Shown: positions 48,776 to 60,145 of the stretch, in pieces | Layout: the number at the start of each line of letters is the position of its first letter | How positions within the stretch are numbered: the stretch's first letter is position 1 | Assembly (NCBI GenBank): GCA_026120035.1 | Contig: JALRME010000004.1 | Coordinates: 868,001-932,000, forward strand | Direction: 5' to 3' | DNA from: Coleophoma eucalyptorum | Lineage: Eukaryota > Ascomycota > Leotiomycetes > Helotiales > Dermateaceae | DNA: 64,000 nt | Notes under the pieces: model-generated | Database searches by the model: none | The model's input: only the letters and a program-made list of their open reading frames with translations | Told to the model about the DNA's origin: nothing | Position numbers and translations under genes: made by a program

Positions 48776-49799
48776 GCCATCAGGGGTTAACTTCCCTGCT
48801 GTAGAAACCCTCGGCAAATTAACAGAAATTGAGCGCAGCAAATATGAAAAGGAATTCAATTGTCAGTTCATCCCTCTACTCCTATACCAAGCGAGTGTTC
48901 CTAATTCATATATCAGGGTGGCGTAAAACTTTGGCTATATATCGAAGAGTCCATCCGTCTTCGGCTTTAGATCAACCATGCGGACAAGAAGGGGAGGAAG
49001 TCCTCCAGGCGGGGGCACAAGAAAACCCTCCATTTTATCATTGCATAGATTGGAGGGCAGGCTTACAACCAACAGCTACCCGTAAGAAGAAATTGTTGTG
49101 GGACTTGAAAAGCCTGAATGACAGTCGGACCACTATTCCACAGGTAAACTCCTCTTCTTCGTTTTACTATTCGAACAATTATTGAATGTGGGTATATAGA
49201 CTCAACCTAAGCCCTTACCAATTCGCAGACTAAAGCAAGGGTCGAATGCAAAGGCTTCTGCGAAGGAAACCAAGGAAGCTACCATTTCCAAACAACCAGT
49301 TCGAAACAAAACATCCCCAGGTGTCAAAAAGAGTACTGCTGCTAGCACCAGGCAAAACTTGAGGTCGAAAACGGCGTCCAGCAGAGCCATACCAGCTGCA
49401 TCCATAGATTCTACGGGGCCTTCAACTGTTCCTCGCATACTTACGGACCATTATCCGCAACGTCAAGATACAGGCTCCGACACTGCTTCCCAGGAAACGG
49501 TTGGAGACAGTCCACCTTGGGCTTGACGAGAGGTTACCGAAGCAAGTTAAGCACCACTCCGAGTTTGCATGTTCAGAAAAGCTAACTTGTTGAAGCTGTG
49601 TGCAGCTCAAACAGTCCAGACTATGCAAGATGAGCTTCTTGGAAGGTTGCGTTATGAGGAAGCTGCAGCAGCTCTAATTCTGGTGTCGTTGCAACACGGG
49701 CACAACATCCTCTCCTGCTCTGAAAGGCTCGCAGCTTGTGAAGCCTTCAAGAGAGAGTGCATAGAAGCATATATGTGGTCTCCTGATGTACAAAATTAA
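48776..49799 (+). CDS. Hypothetical protein, multi-exon, unresolved 3' end
   Basis: The proposed exons are 48776-48863, 48918-49143 and 49202-49525, the last ending at a TGA after SPPWA. The first splice (GTCAGT...TATCAG) joins KEFN to WWRKTLAIYRR; the second (GTAAAC...TATAG) joins TTIPQ to TQPKPLPI. Both are plausible but not strong. A second clear coding frame at 49590-49799 (MQDELLGRLRYEEAAAALILVSLQHGHN) is probably the real C-terminal exon, reached by an intron whose branch site (GCTAAC) lies near 49583; I could not fix the donor. An alternative without the first intron would start at 48844. The middle is basic and disordered. No family recognised. Confidence 0.5.
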
Positions 49800-50644
49800 T
49801 CGCGGGCTGAACTTTCAGATTAATTTTTATGTTGCCATAGCGGTTTTCGTTACGTGGTTGGGAGTTGCTTGGCGTTTGGTCTTGTAAGGACAAGCTTTGA
49901 GGCTCAGAAATAGTAGAGTTAGTATTGGATTTGGTTCTATTGATAGACTAGAAATTGACTAGACTCTTCTCATTCATTTTCTTATATCGTCATATATCAC
50001 TGTGTTCTACCTAATAGGGCTGTTATCCAAGAATGGGGTATGCAATGAACCGAGTTGTTTTATCCCTCTGATCGTCGCTGTGCCTCCTTATTTATATTAG
50101 AGAAGCCAGTGACTGTCGTCACCGTCGGTAGATCTAGTGGCACTAAAAACGGTACTTGCGGCAGCAAGGGGGATTTAGAGGAGACAAGAACCCTCCCAGG
50201 AGTCAATCCCACCTTTATATCAACGACCTGCACCCCCAGACGAAGATCGCCTATTATTCCAGTGGCATTTTGTCCCTGTGATTTTCCCTACCGCAGTCGC
50301 GACTTGGCCATCGGAAAAGACCTTTATCTTCGCTAATCCGCATATCTGGTTGCAGTGTACCCACTGTTGAGCGTTTAGCCGGTCTTATCGACCCAACCGA
50401 CGTTTAGATTTGGTACTTCCATACCCTGCCGCTACTTGGCCGTGTGCAAACTTCAGCCAGAAAGCAGTGACTCTTATCGTATGACAAGATACAAAGTCTT
50501 GGCAACGGGATTCCGCGACGGAGAGTGGGAGCGGTTGAATATATAACAGTCGCAAGGCGTCCGCCCGTGAGCCATCAGGTGTCCTGACTTGTTCCGTCCT
50601 TCCAGCAATTTTTCACTCCGGTCGGTCACTGGAAACTAGCCGAG
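49800..50644. promoter_or_regulatory. Promoter region of the Dal5-type transporter
   Basis: No gene. A frame at 50055-50336 has no motif. A TATA-like ATATATAA is at 50539-50546, about 100 bp before the transporter start. GATA words, bound by nitrogen regulators in fungi, occur (for example TGATAGA near 49940), but too few to argue control. Confidence 0.5.
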
Positions 50645-52256
50645 ATGGGAACTGCACAGCGATTCCGCGAGTACCTGAGTCCAGGTAGCGCGCATCAACC
50701 TGGAGAAGCAAAGCTGGTTCGAAAGCTCGGTATGCGATTAGTAGTCTCCTATAAGCTTATTTGGAGAGAGAGAGGCTAACTGAGTACTGTAGACTTCTTC
50801 ATTTTGACCTTCTGTTGCTTGATGTACTTCACGAATTACTTGGATAGATCCAATCTCGCCAATGCCTATGTTAGTGGTATGAAGGAAGAGCTACATTTTG
50901 TGGGCAATCAGTATAATTTGATCAATACTGTATTTACTGTTGGGTATGTCTTCGATGCCTTTAATACCCATCCTCCCAACTATAATCTGACAACTTTACA
51001 GATATATTATTGGACAAGTTCCATCCAATCTCGCCCTATACCATGTTACACCACGCATCTACTTTCCGAGCATGATGGTGATCTGGGGAGGACTAACAAT
51101 GATCACCGCTGCAGCCAAGAAGCCAGGTGATATCATGGCCATTAGATTCTTCCAAGGTTTGGCGGAGTCAAGTACATTCGTCGGCACTCACTACATTCTG
51201 GGTTCCTGGTACACCAGTGCCGAACTAGGCAAACGTAGTGGTATCTTCACTTCTTCTGGTTTGGCAGGAACAATGTTTGGAGGTTTCCTTCAGACTGCCA
51301 TCCATTCTTCACTAAATGGCGCCAAGGGCCTTAGTGGTTGGAGGTGGCTTTTCATCATTGATGGACTTATCACACTCCCTATTGCTCTTTATGGTTTCAT
51401 CCTCTTTCCAGACACGCCATCGACGACACATGCTTTCTATCTGTCATCGGAGGAGCGAGCCTTGGCCATATCTCGTGTTCCTGAAGTTCCAGAACGCAGA
51501 CCATGGAATTTGGCCTTCTTAAAGAGAATCCTCACAAGCTGGTACTGGTACGGCTTCGTCATTCTCTGGATCATCGCCGGAGAGACCGAGTCATTCTCTT
51601 CGAACTCCCTCTTATCTCTATACCTGAAGAAAATTGGAGGATACACCGTTTCTGAACTCAACAACTACCCAACAGGTGTTCCAGCCGTTGGTATCATTTC
51701 GACGCTTTTCTGGGCAACCATCACTGACTTTATGGGTGGAAAGCGATACCTTGTCGGCTACTGGATCGCGATAACCGGAATCATCAACTCTGCTATGATT
51801 CTCGCCCCAGGTTCAAGTGTTGCCGTGCATATGGCTGCTTACTACTGGGCCGGAAGCGTATATGCGTGTCAGGCAACTTTCTTTGCGTGGGCGAACGATG
51901 CCATGAGATTCGAGGAAGACAGCCTCAGAGCTGTTGTTATTGGAAGTATGAATGCCGGTAGTAATGCTGTTAATGCCTGGTGGAGTCTTCTGTTCTATTC
52001 TGCCGATTTTGCGCCTAATTTTACTGTAAGTCCCTTCCGAGCTTCGTTGAAACACTTCAAATCCATGCTGACTTTAGCTTCACAGAAAGGAATGTGGGCA
52101 ATGATTGCCATGTGTATCCTGCTTGCGATCTGGACGACTGGTCTGGTTTGGATGACTACCAGAACCGAGAAGAAGCGACTTACAGAGCAAGAGGTCGTGA
52201 TTGTTGATGAGAAGCCTGAATTAGTAACGACGAGAATGGGTGAGGAGAAAGTTTAA
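50645..52256 (+). CDS. MFS transporter, Dal5 / anion:cation symporter type
   Basis: A 12-helix carrier of 476 aa of the group that includes allantoate (Dal5), pantothenate (Liz1/Fen2) and nicotinate (Tna1) permeases. Exons are 50645-50729, 50793-50943, 51002-52025 and 52086-52256. Motifs: [17 protein letters not shown] in helix 1-2, the splice join [27 protein letters not shown] in helix 4-5, [12 protein letters not shown] in helix 6, and the late helix [11 protein letters not shown]. The last intron is 60 nt and open in frame, so unspliced mRNA would only add 20 residues. It converges on an amidohydrolase gene whose end is 338 bp away; uptake of a nitrogen-containing substrate for that enzyme is a reasonable inference. 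Confidence 0.9.
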
Positions 52257-52594
52257 GATTTACCGAATGAATACATAAAATAACAGACACAATAATTACA
52301 TGTGGTCAAATATATATAGAATTAATCTGGTTCAAACACTCAGATTCTCAAGCCATATATCACCTCAGTCTGAAAAAATCTAAAGCCTTCATCTTGCACC
52401 ATTCAGTTGAAGAGTATTTTTTTATGAAGAACCCGCTCAAAAAAACTTTCGGTTTATTTAATTTTGTTCTTAGTGATTCGTGCTGCCTTCTAATTTTGGG
52501 CCACATACTGTGTTCTTGTAAAATAATGTGTCCTATATTCTCCTCCCATGGTCAGTTAAGGGATCCGTCCTCATTTCAGATTTAGTAGTTGAAA
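52257..52594. other. Short intergenic gap between convergent genes
   Basis: 338 bp of AT-rich sequence carrying the two 3' ends. No feature recognised. Confidence 0.6.
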
Positions 52595-54254
52595 TCAGAG
52601 AGTATTGACAAGTTTGCTCTCGTCGATACAGAAAGCTTTGATCAGCCCTCGCCTCGCTTCATCCATATCTAGCTCATCGATCTTCCCCCCCAGCTCCTTC
52701 TGCCTCTTCAGCAATTCCTTGCTAACATCTCTCCAACATACGATTCCCTCATTTTTAGCCTCATTTGACCAGATTTCATTCGCTGTATTCAAATCAACAT
52801 CCTGCAACATTCGTTCTTTCTTTCGAGCCACTCCATCAACAATAACCATCTCAATATCTCCGGGCTGACTATGCAAGACAATGGCAGCTACAGGGTCGAA
52901 TTGAGCAGCGCAAACCATGCCGGGACTTAGGGAATCGAAGATAAGTATATCCGCAAACTTGCCAACAGCGATACTTCCAATCTCCTCTTCCATTCCAGCA
53001 GCTCTAGCACTTCCAATAGTTCCAAGATTGAAAACATCCTCGACCGACTTGTAGGCTTTATCAGGAACCTTCTCAGCGTCTAAGAATGGTTGATAATAGG
53101 CACCGCGAGCAGACTGCAGAAGTGACCGCATCTCAAATGCTATTGAAGCACTGTTATATGAGTGGCAGTCGACACCAAGGCCGCAGTGACCCTGGATATC
53201 AAGCTCTGCGTTGAGTGCTACAGGGAATCCGAGAGCAGCTTGAAGTTCTGTCGACGGTGTAGTAGTTATATGGCTATTCGCTTCTTTTATCATGTCAATA
53301 CTTTTCTTAGTGGAGCCCGATGCATGTGAAAAAAGCACAGAGGAATCCAGAAGCCCATAGTTGCGCATTATCTCTGGAATGGAATGGAGCCCTAGATGGT
53401 CTGTGAGCACAATTTCATATAAGCAGGTCTTCCGAACAATACCGGCAATAGCATTTCTTGCCAAATGAGAAGTGATCAATTTCACGCCTGCAGCCTTGAC
53501 TTTTGCAAAAAGGTTCACGATTATTTCTTTTGGCTGGTACCAACTATCGAATGCGAAACCAAGCCGGACTCTTCCTTGTCCATACGGAGCTTTGGAGGCA
53601 AGACTTTCAAATGTTTGCAATACCCAGTCTTCAAGCAGGTTTGGGTCAAGGGTGAATGGCTTCCATGTTTTTACACGGGACGTCGGGCAATAACAGTATA
53701 TGGAACGGATTCCTGAACAGACCGTTGCAGCTATTGCTGCTGATGCTGTTTCAAATCAGAATCATTACAAGCAGATAGTGTCTAATAGAAGAATCTCACA
53801 GTGTTGTGGTGAATAATTGATTGGAGAATGGTCCACAACTGTAGTTGTGCCTACCTCCAAGCATTCCATGCAACCTCCCAATTGGCCCCAGAATATATCT
53901 GATGGGCTATGTAGCGAGCTTGTAAAATTTCCTGTCCGTTATCACTTAGCATGAAGTTAAAACTTTGCTGATTTTACTCTTACCTGTGTACATGTAGTCT
54001 AAGAGAAGTTGGTTTGCATGCCGTCCTTTTAGGAGAGTCTGCCATACATGATGGTGTGTATCGATAAATCCGGGACAGACAATCTTGTCTTTGCAATCTA
54101 CAATCTCTGCTCCTGAAGGTGCTTCAATATCTTTTTCTATCTTAGCAATGGTCTTGCCCTCAATTAAAAGATCCGCCTTCACTGCCTTTACCCGGTCCTC
54201 CACGTCGTGAATAAGAACCGTTCCACCCCGTAAAAGCATAGAATTGGCAGGCAT
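52595..54254 (-). CDS. ATZ/TRZ-type amidohydrolase (cytosine deaminase-like metal hydrolase)
   Basis: A metal-dependent hydrolase of 517 aa. Exons (minus) are 54254-53984, 53931-53800 and 53745-52595, introns 52 and 54 nt. The metal-binding HxH is H67/H69 in GFIDTHHHVWQ. The second exon contains the family block DIFWGQLGGCM...VGTTTVVDHSPINYSP, and the splice to exon 3 gives SSAAIAATVCSGIRS, CPTSRVKTWKPFTLDPNL. Later metal and catalytic residues are likely in the TSHLARNA, LFSHASGS and GVDCHSYNSA segments. The C-terminal composite domain is present (GSIAVGKFADILIFD). The enzymes hydrolyse amino groups or amides on heterocycles; the exact substrate is unknown. The neighbouring Dal5-type carrier is the natural partner. 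Confidence 0.9.
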
Positions 54255-55559
54255 TGTCACAGCGTGAAGAATGGAATTGAATGAATTATATTGAATCCAA
54301 TTGATCAGAAAGCTTGAGACTTAACCGTTTAAAAGTCATAGATGTTATGATTACTTGAACCCTTCTTACGGAGATAGTTATACTCGGGGCGCGAGTTAGA
54401 GCATATGGCTAAAATAGCCTTTCTTCAGCACTGTGGGGGAGGGGTTCCCACAAAATCTGCATACTCGCCAATGATCGGTTGGCATGTAAGTGTATGAAAG
54501 GTTATTTCAGGTCTGACCACCTACCTGTCCGTGGAGATAGGAGTTAAGATAAATGCTACCAAACAGGGGCACAAGAGCCTCTAAGTCTCCCAAACTATCC
54601 CCAAGTTAGCGGTCAAATTAGCCTTGGTAACCAAGCAAGACTCTCTAAATAGTTCTATGTAATGTGCTTAACATTGAGGATGAATCCAATCACCAAATCT
54701 TTTTGTGACATGTTGAGGCGCTACACTCAACATTATGTACCGCTCGACTAATAGGCGTGCTGAGCCAAGAGATGCTGGAGGGGGGGTAATATAATAAGTA
54801 ATGTCTGCAATACTATGTCTTTCGACTACATATAAACGTTGCGGTAATCTTGATTTGGTAACTTGTACAACTCCGCTGAAGTTATTCATCTCATCCACCT
54901 TCCTAGCAGGCAATCGATAGAATGCTCACGTAATGTGATTGAAAGGGAACCAACAAATCCAGCATATAAAATACCTGGAAAGCCAAAGAGTAGCAAGTAG
55001 ATTGCAGGAAGGCTGAACTGTTAAAAGTTAGTAGGGCAGATTGTGTAGGAAAACGTGAGATGAAAAAGCTGCTAGGAAGGACTTGTCAATTTCAACATTT
55101 CATTAGCTCAAATTTAATGAAGTTCCGGTTTCCCCTTTTGAACAATTTATTCTTGCGATAAGATCCATTCTTGAGTGTTGAGTGATGGAAGTGCTGGAGC
55201 TATGAGGAAAGATCGGGTATAAACCAGCTAAGTGTTGAACAACTCTTGACCGAGCTAGCCAACGATGAATCAAGCAGAAATTCCGAAGGCGTTATATTAA
55301 GAATTGCTCCGAATTAGAAACAGCAAGACTTCTACGACCCTCTCTCAGGCATCTCATAATATTGATAGATCTCTTCCTATCATGCCCAGAAATGTAAATC
55401 ACAGCTACAGGTCCGTGTACCTTTTCTCTCGCTGCACGTGATATGTATCCACAAAGTGGATTTCTAGGTCCCAGCCCTTGCATGCACTTATCCTGCATAT
55501 TTAATATATTGAAATAAGCGTTCAACACCTCAAATAACAGGTCAAACACCTCTTGAACA
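54255..55559. other. Gene-free stretch upstream of tRNA-Gly
   Basis: 1.3 kb with no coding signal. A frame at 55292-55549 has no motif. It includes the promoter of the amidohydrolase and the upstream region of the tRNA gene. Confidence 0.5.
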
Positions 55560-55655
55560 GCGTTTGTGGTTTAGTGGTAAAATCCATCGTTGCCATCTCC
55601 TCTTCAGAGGGTGTTCAACATCGATGGGCCCCGGGTTCGATTCCCGGCGAACGCA
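55560..55655 (+). tRNA. tRNA-Gly (anticodon GCC) with a 25-nt intron
   Basis: The acceptor arms GCGTTTG (55560-55566) and CGAACGC (55648-55654) pair, with one G-T. The D arm has AGTGGTAA, and the T arm is CCGGG TTCGATT CCCGG. The anticodon stem is CATCG/CGATG with the loop TTGCCAT, giving anticodon GCC for glycine. The intron, about 55596-55620, follows the base after the anticodon, as is standard for nuclear tRNA introns. The discriminator A is 55655. Confidence 0.92.
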
Positions 55656-55661
55656 TTATTC

Positions 55662-55673
55662 TTTTGATTTTTT
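55662..55673 (+). terminator. Pol III terminator of tRNA-Gly
   Basis: T-runs TTTT (55662-55665) and TTTTTT (55668-55673) begin 7 nt after the tRNA end, as expected for RNA polymerase III. Confidence 0.85.
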
Positions 55674-58221
55674 GCTCTGGATTTTGGACTGTGGTTGTGG
55701 AAGCTTGCTGTCCGTTGGCCGTAGCAGAATTTTAATTTTTTTGAAAGGGGGGGAGGTATGGAGATGGACATCAGCTTTTTTTGCAGGACTGGGCATGATG
55801 GTAATTTCGAGACGAAAATGAGGTCACTGGTACTATGACAGATCTAAAATAAAGAGTAAAATATACCATAATATTGAGTTGTTCAAGGCTCAATTACTCT
55901 TTTCATTAAGTCAAATATCATACTTGCTGCGTGATCATACTCCAGTCAAAAAGTCATAATAAATTCAAAGCTTCTTCAAAAATTTCCACCTCAAATTTTT
56001 AGATCGAGTTTAACATTACAATTCAGTTTATGTCCTCTCCCTCCAAGATATGGAGAATTATTTAATCGGGAATCCGTTTTCAAAGGAGAGGAAATAAGGC
56101 CACTCTCCAAAAACGGGGAGTGGGAAGGGGGGGGGAGGGAAAAAGACAAGGAATTAGTTCTCGATTAATCTGCCTTTTGGAATCTCACAAGTAAACAGAA
56201 TTTGGCATTAGCATTGGCCATTACAATGGCCCCCAAAAATCCATACAGGGAACCCAGCTTCGAAAAGCCATCAGTCAAAATTACCTTTGACAGATCACCT
56301 CCAATGCTTGGAATCTTTTATGACAGCCATTTAAGTCCCAAGATCGATCGATTGACAGTATCTGCTGCAAAGCCGACCGATGCGGCAATGGGCCAGCGAA
56401 GACGGCACTTCAATAGAAATTGGATTTGGCATTAATTCATGCAAGAACCCGGCGACTGCAGGTCCTGAGTGGCTGTATGTATCTTTGCTGCACTGAGAAT
56501 TTGACCGTGAGTGGTTAAAAGGAAGCGCCAGCATGATATTACCCGTTGGTGCTGCATTTGTCCGGGAGATAAAAAGTCGGCAAGAATTACAGCGTGGTTT
56601 GCCACGTTCAACAATGCTTCGCCCCCTTGGCTTCCGAAGGTCGATATCAGAAACAAGCTTATATTTACAGAGCTGGCATAGCACCCTGTAAAGGCTAGAA
56701 CGGAAGATAACCCCAAGGAGTTGGCACTTTTGACAGATGGGGGCCACTAGCCTAAATTGATCTTATTGTTCATAATGCTTTGCACCGGCTGAAGCAGCAG
56801 CTCGGAAGCTTGCCGCCTATCCATTCTTGGTTGAGATCCTCTCGTTACGTCAGTCTGCTGTTTCTTATAAGGTAGGTTCGTCTGAATCCTTTGAGCAGCC
56901 GTCTTAAGTATGGAGCTTGCACATCACAATACCCTCGCAAATGTTCATCCAAAAGGCACGCTACTCATATATATCAAACCAAACCCAAAAGAAAATGAAA
57001 CGCGTCAAGCTGACCTACAAGCCAAACCTGTGCTTTGGCCACGAAACTTTTTGATCCATTGAAACAAATCAATGTGTATAAAACGCGAGCAACTCAGTTG
57101 GGATAGACAAGGCCATGCCCTGTAGCCTCGCATGTAAGCATCTCAAGAGGTTACTGGTCAAACCCTTGATGTGAAAGATCGAGCAGGGGCTGGTTTGCCC
57201 GTGCTATGAGGTGGTCGCCTGTTCGGACGGTGCCCTGTATCGAATATATTGAGGACATTCTCGCTTAAAGTATGAATATCCTGCTGCTCGTGGTCCACGC
57301 CCCGCAATATTTCTCCGCAAAAAGAGATGTAGCCAAGCAGCCAAGAAGCCAAACAAACGATGTTCAGTGACATGTTTGGTCCGGGAGGCAAAAGCTTGCG
57401 AGTGCTTGCCTCTCCTTGGAAGCTAAGCAAGTGCTCAGCACCTGAAGAATTCTTCCATCCACTAAAATCCATGCCCGCCCATAAATATCCCTCGCCATAA
57501 GAAACGAGAAGATGATGAAGTCCATGGTCTACTCTACCAACAACAAACTCTAGATATAGTGCAAATAAATCATGCTGTGTTGAATTAAGTTAGACTTCAA
57601 AATCTTGAAACTTCAAGCATAGACTGGGACTTTCCCCGCATGACCTGAGTGATCAGCAGAGGCGCTTTGGTGGCTGGTTAAACCTCCGGGCAAAATCAGA
57701 TGATCGGTCCAATAATAAACAGATGGTACCCAAGTTCTTGCAACCATGGGCCTGAAAGGGACGCCGCGGTCGTTTAAGATTATTTGGTGACAGGTAAATC
57801 GGATTGTGGATCGAACAGGAAGATATGGCGAATCGCTTGTCCAACTTGAAACAAAACCCTCGTCTGTTGTTTAACCTTGAATGACTCCACTGCGGTCTTC
57901 CATGTTCAGTAGCGAACGCTTCCGTTCTGCGCAAAACGACACTTGTAGACTTTCATCTGATCAATGTTTCTGCCGGTGGCTCGGAGCCAGAAAGGAAATG
58001 AGTTCACTTAAATCGAATCGAGGGGCTGTGGATCTCTTTCCAGATGCTCTCAATCCGGTAAGCATACGGACATCCCTCATTCAACAATGATGATGGTTAT
58101 GAATGTCCTGCGGGCGGCAAAAAAATATAGATATAAGAAGGGCAGATTCAGTCCCAGAATTTAGCTCTTCATCCCAACAGCACTTCCATTCTTTTCCCAT
58201 CTTCATTCCATTCTTTTCACC
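55674..58221. promoter_or_regulatory. Long gene-free region and promoter of the GH7 cellulase
   Basis: 2.5 kb with no gene that I can support; small frames at 56202-56435, 56331-56747, 57158-57472 and 57881-58090 lack motifs. A purine tract with four G-runs is at 56115-56139. A TATA-like ATATAGATATAAG is at 58125-58137, about 90 bp before the start codon. Long promoters are usual for inducible cellulase genes. I did not find a convincing XlnR or CreA site cluster. Confidence 0.5.
56115..56139 (+). other. Potential G-quadruplex motif
   Basis: Runs GGGG, GGG, G(9) and GGG with short spacers satisfy the G3+N1-7 pattern. It lies about 2.1 kb upstream of the cellulase. Confidence 0.6.
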
Positions 58222-59641
58222 ATGTTTTCCGCAGCAGCAACTCTCGCTCTCTCTTCCCTTTTCGTGGCTGGCCACGCTCAACAGGCTGGCACTCAGACCA
58301 CTGAAACTCACCCAGCTCTCACTGTGAGCCAGTGCACTGCCAGCGGCTGTACGACTTCCGAACAATCCATCGTTATTGATGCCAACTGGAGATGGTTGCA
58401 CACCACCAGCGGTTACACCAACTGCTACACCGGTAACGAGTGGGATACATCAATCTGCACTGACGGTGCCACTTGCGCATCAAGCTGTGCCTTGGACGGA
58501 GCCGACTATGAGGGTACCTATGGAATTACCACCAGTGGAAATGCTCTGACCCTCACCTTCGTCGATGGAGCCAATGTTGGTTCCCGAAACTACCTCATGG
58601 CTGCTGGTAGCGAGACCGAGTACCAAATGCTCCAGCTTTTGGGACAAGAGTTCTCTTTCGATGTCGATGTTTCCAAACTGCCATGCGGTCTCAACGGAGC
58701 TCTTTACCTCGCTGAGATGGATGCTGATGGAGGAATGGCAAGATTCAGCGGCAACCAGGCTGGTGCCAAGTATGGTACCGGATACTGTGATGCTCAATGC
58801 CCTCGTGATGTTAAGTTCATCAACGGTGTTGTAAGTGATATCATGTTTTCCAAAATCCAGAACATACTAATTGTTTCATTAGGCCAACTCTGTCGGATGG
58901 AACGCTTCCTCCAACGATGCCAACGCTGGTACTGGTGATTTCGGCTCCTGCTGCACAGAGATGGACATCTGGGAGGCCAACTCCATGGCCAGCGCCTACA
59001 CTCCCCACCCTTGTGCTGTCACCGAGCAAACCAGATGTAACGGAACCGACTGCGGTGTCAACGATAGATATGCCTCTTTGTGTGATGCCGATGGATGCGA
59101 TTTCAACTCGTACAGAATGGGCAACACCGACTTCTATGGCAGTGGCATGACTGTCGACACTTCTTCCAACTTCACTGTTGTGACCCAGTTCATTACCGAT
59201 GATGGAACTGCCAACGGTACTCTGTCTGCCATCAAGAGATTCTATGTCCAGAACGGTGTTGTCATTGCTAACTCTGATTCCACCATCAGCGGTGTATCTG
59301 GAAACGAGATCACTGATGACTTCTGTGCTGCTCAAAAGACCGCTTTCGGTGACCAAAACGAGTTCAAGACCAAGGGTGGTCTTGCCACTATGGGTGCTGC
59401 TCTTAGCAGGGGTATGGTTCTTGTCATGTCCGTCTGGGATGACCACGCGGAGAACATGCTTTGGTTGGACTCCGACTACCCAACCACCAAGAACGCCTCT
59501 ACTCCAGGTGTTTCCCGTGGAACTTGCGCAACCACTTCCGGTGTCCCATCCGATGTTGAGTCTGCCTCTGGTTCCGCCACCGTCACTTACTCCAACATCA
59601 AGTGGGGTGCCATCAACTCAACCTTTTCTGCATCCGCATAA
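58222..59641 (+). CDS. cbh1: GH7 cellobiohydrolase, secreted, no carbohydrate-binding module
   Basis: A glycoside hydrolase family 7 enzyme of 455 aa acting on cellulose chains from the reducing end with retention of configuration. Exons are 58222-58830 and 58883-59641, intron 58831-58882. A signal peptide ([19 protein letters not shown]) precedes the mature start near Gln20. The catalytic triad signature EMDIWE gives Glu229, Asp231 and Glu234. Cys-rich segments ([21 protein letters not shown]) form the family's disulfides, and the closing block [16 protein letters not shown] and [14 protein letters not shown] is typical of cellobiohydrolases more than endoglucanases. It ends at INSTFSASA with no linker or CBM1. 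N-glycosylation sequons such as NGT and NST are present. It is secreted and expected to be induced by cellulose. Confidence 0.96.
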
Positions 59642-60145
59642 ATGACTCGTTGAAAGTGCCATGTAACTGTTGAGAGGGAGAATTTGTATATAAGGAAAAA
59701 GCCCTCGCGGCCGGTTTCCGCTCTTCTTTGTATATAACATTTTTACTATCTGTTTCGATCATAACCTTCGAAGGCTCATTATCAAATAAAAGACCTTTCC
59801 GATGAATGGCCCATTATTGAGTGACTTATTGGTTTGGTGTAGAGTTTTTATTATAGTCGATTAGTTTTGTCTGCCATGCCAGAGTATGGTACAGGTGGTG
59901 ATCACTGACAAGACATTTCCCTGCACGATAGAACGTTCAGCGGTAATGTAGTAAGCAGAATCCGGTTAAGAATTTGTGGGCAAATAAAAGTCTGCATTTA
60001 CATGGCTCAGACCTGTGGCCAGGTTTGCCATAGTACAGATGAAGCAACGGCATGGAATTATTAGGTGCACCTGAGACTGATTTCTGTGCCGCTCTAGCCA
60101 CTCTAATCTCACCTTTACAACGTCAAGTTATCAGCTCTAGATACA
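59642..60145. other. Intergenic, convergent 3' ends
   Basis: 504 bp of 3' flanking sequence. No gene, repeat or motif noted beyond AT-rich polyadenylation-like sequence near 59790. Confidence 0.55.

Noticed and set aside
50055..50336. Frame of 93 codons upstream of the Dal5-type transporter
   Set aside because: Composition looks random and no motif is present; it sits where the promoter is expected.
57158..57472. Minus-strand frame of 104 codons in the cellulase upstream region
   Set aside because: No domain, no neighbour in frame, and no conserved features by eye.
55674..58221. XlnR and CreA site clusters in the cellulase promoter
   Set aside because: Only isolated partial matches were seen, not more than expected by chance.
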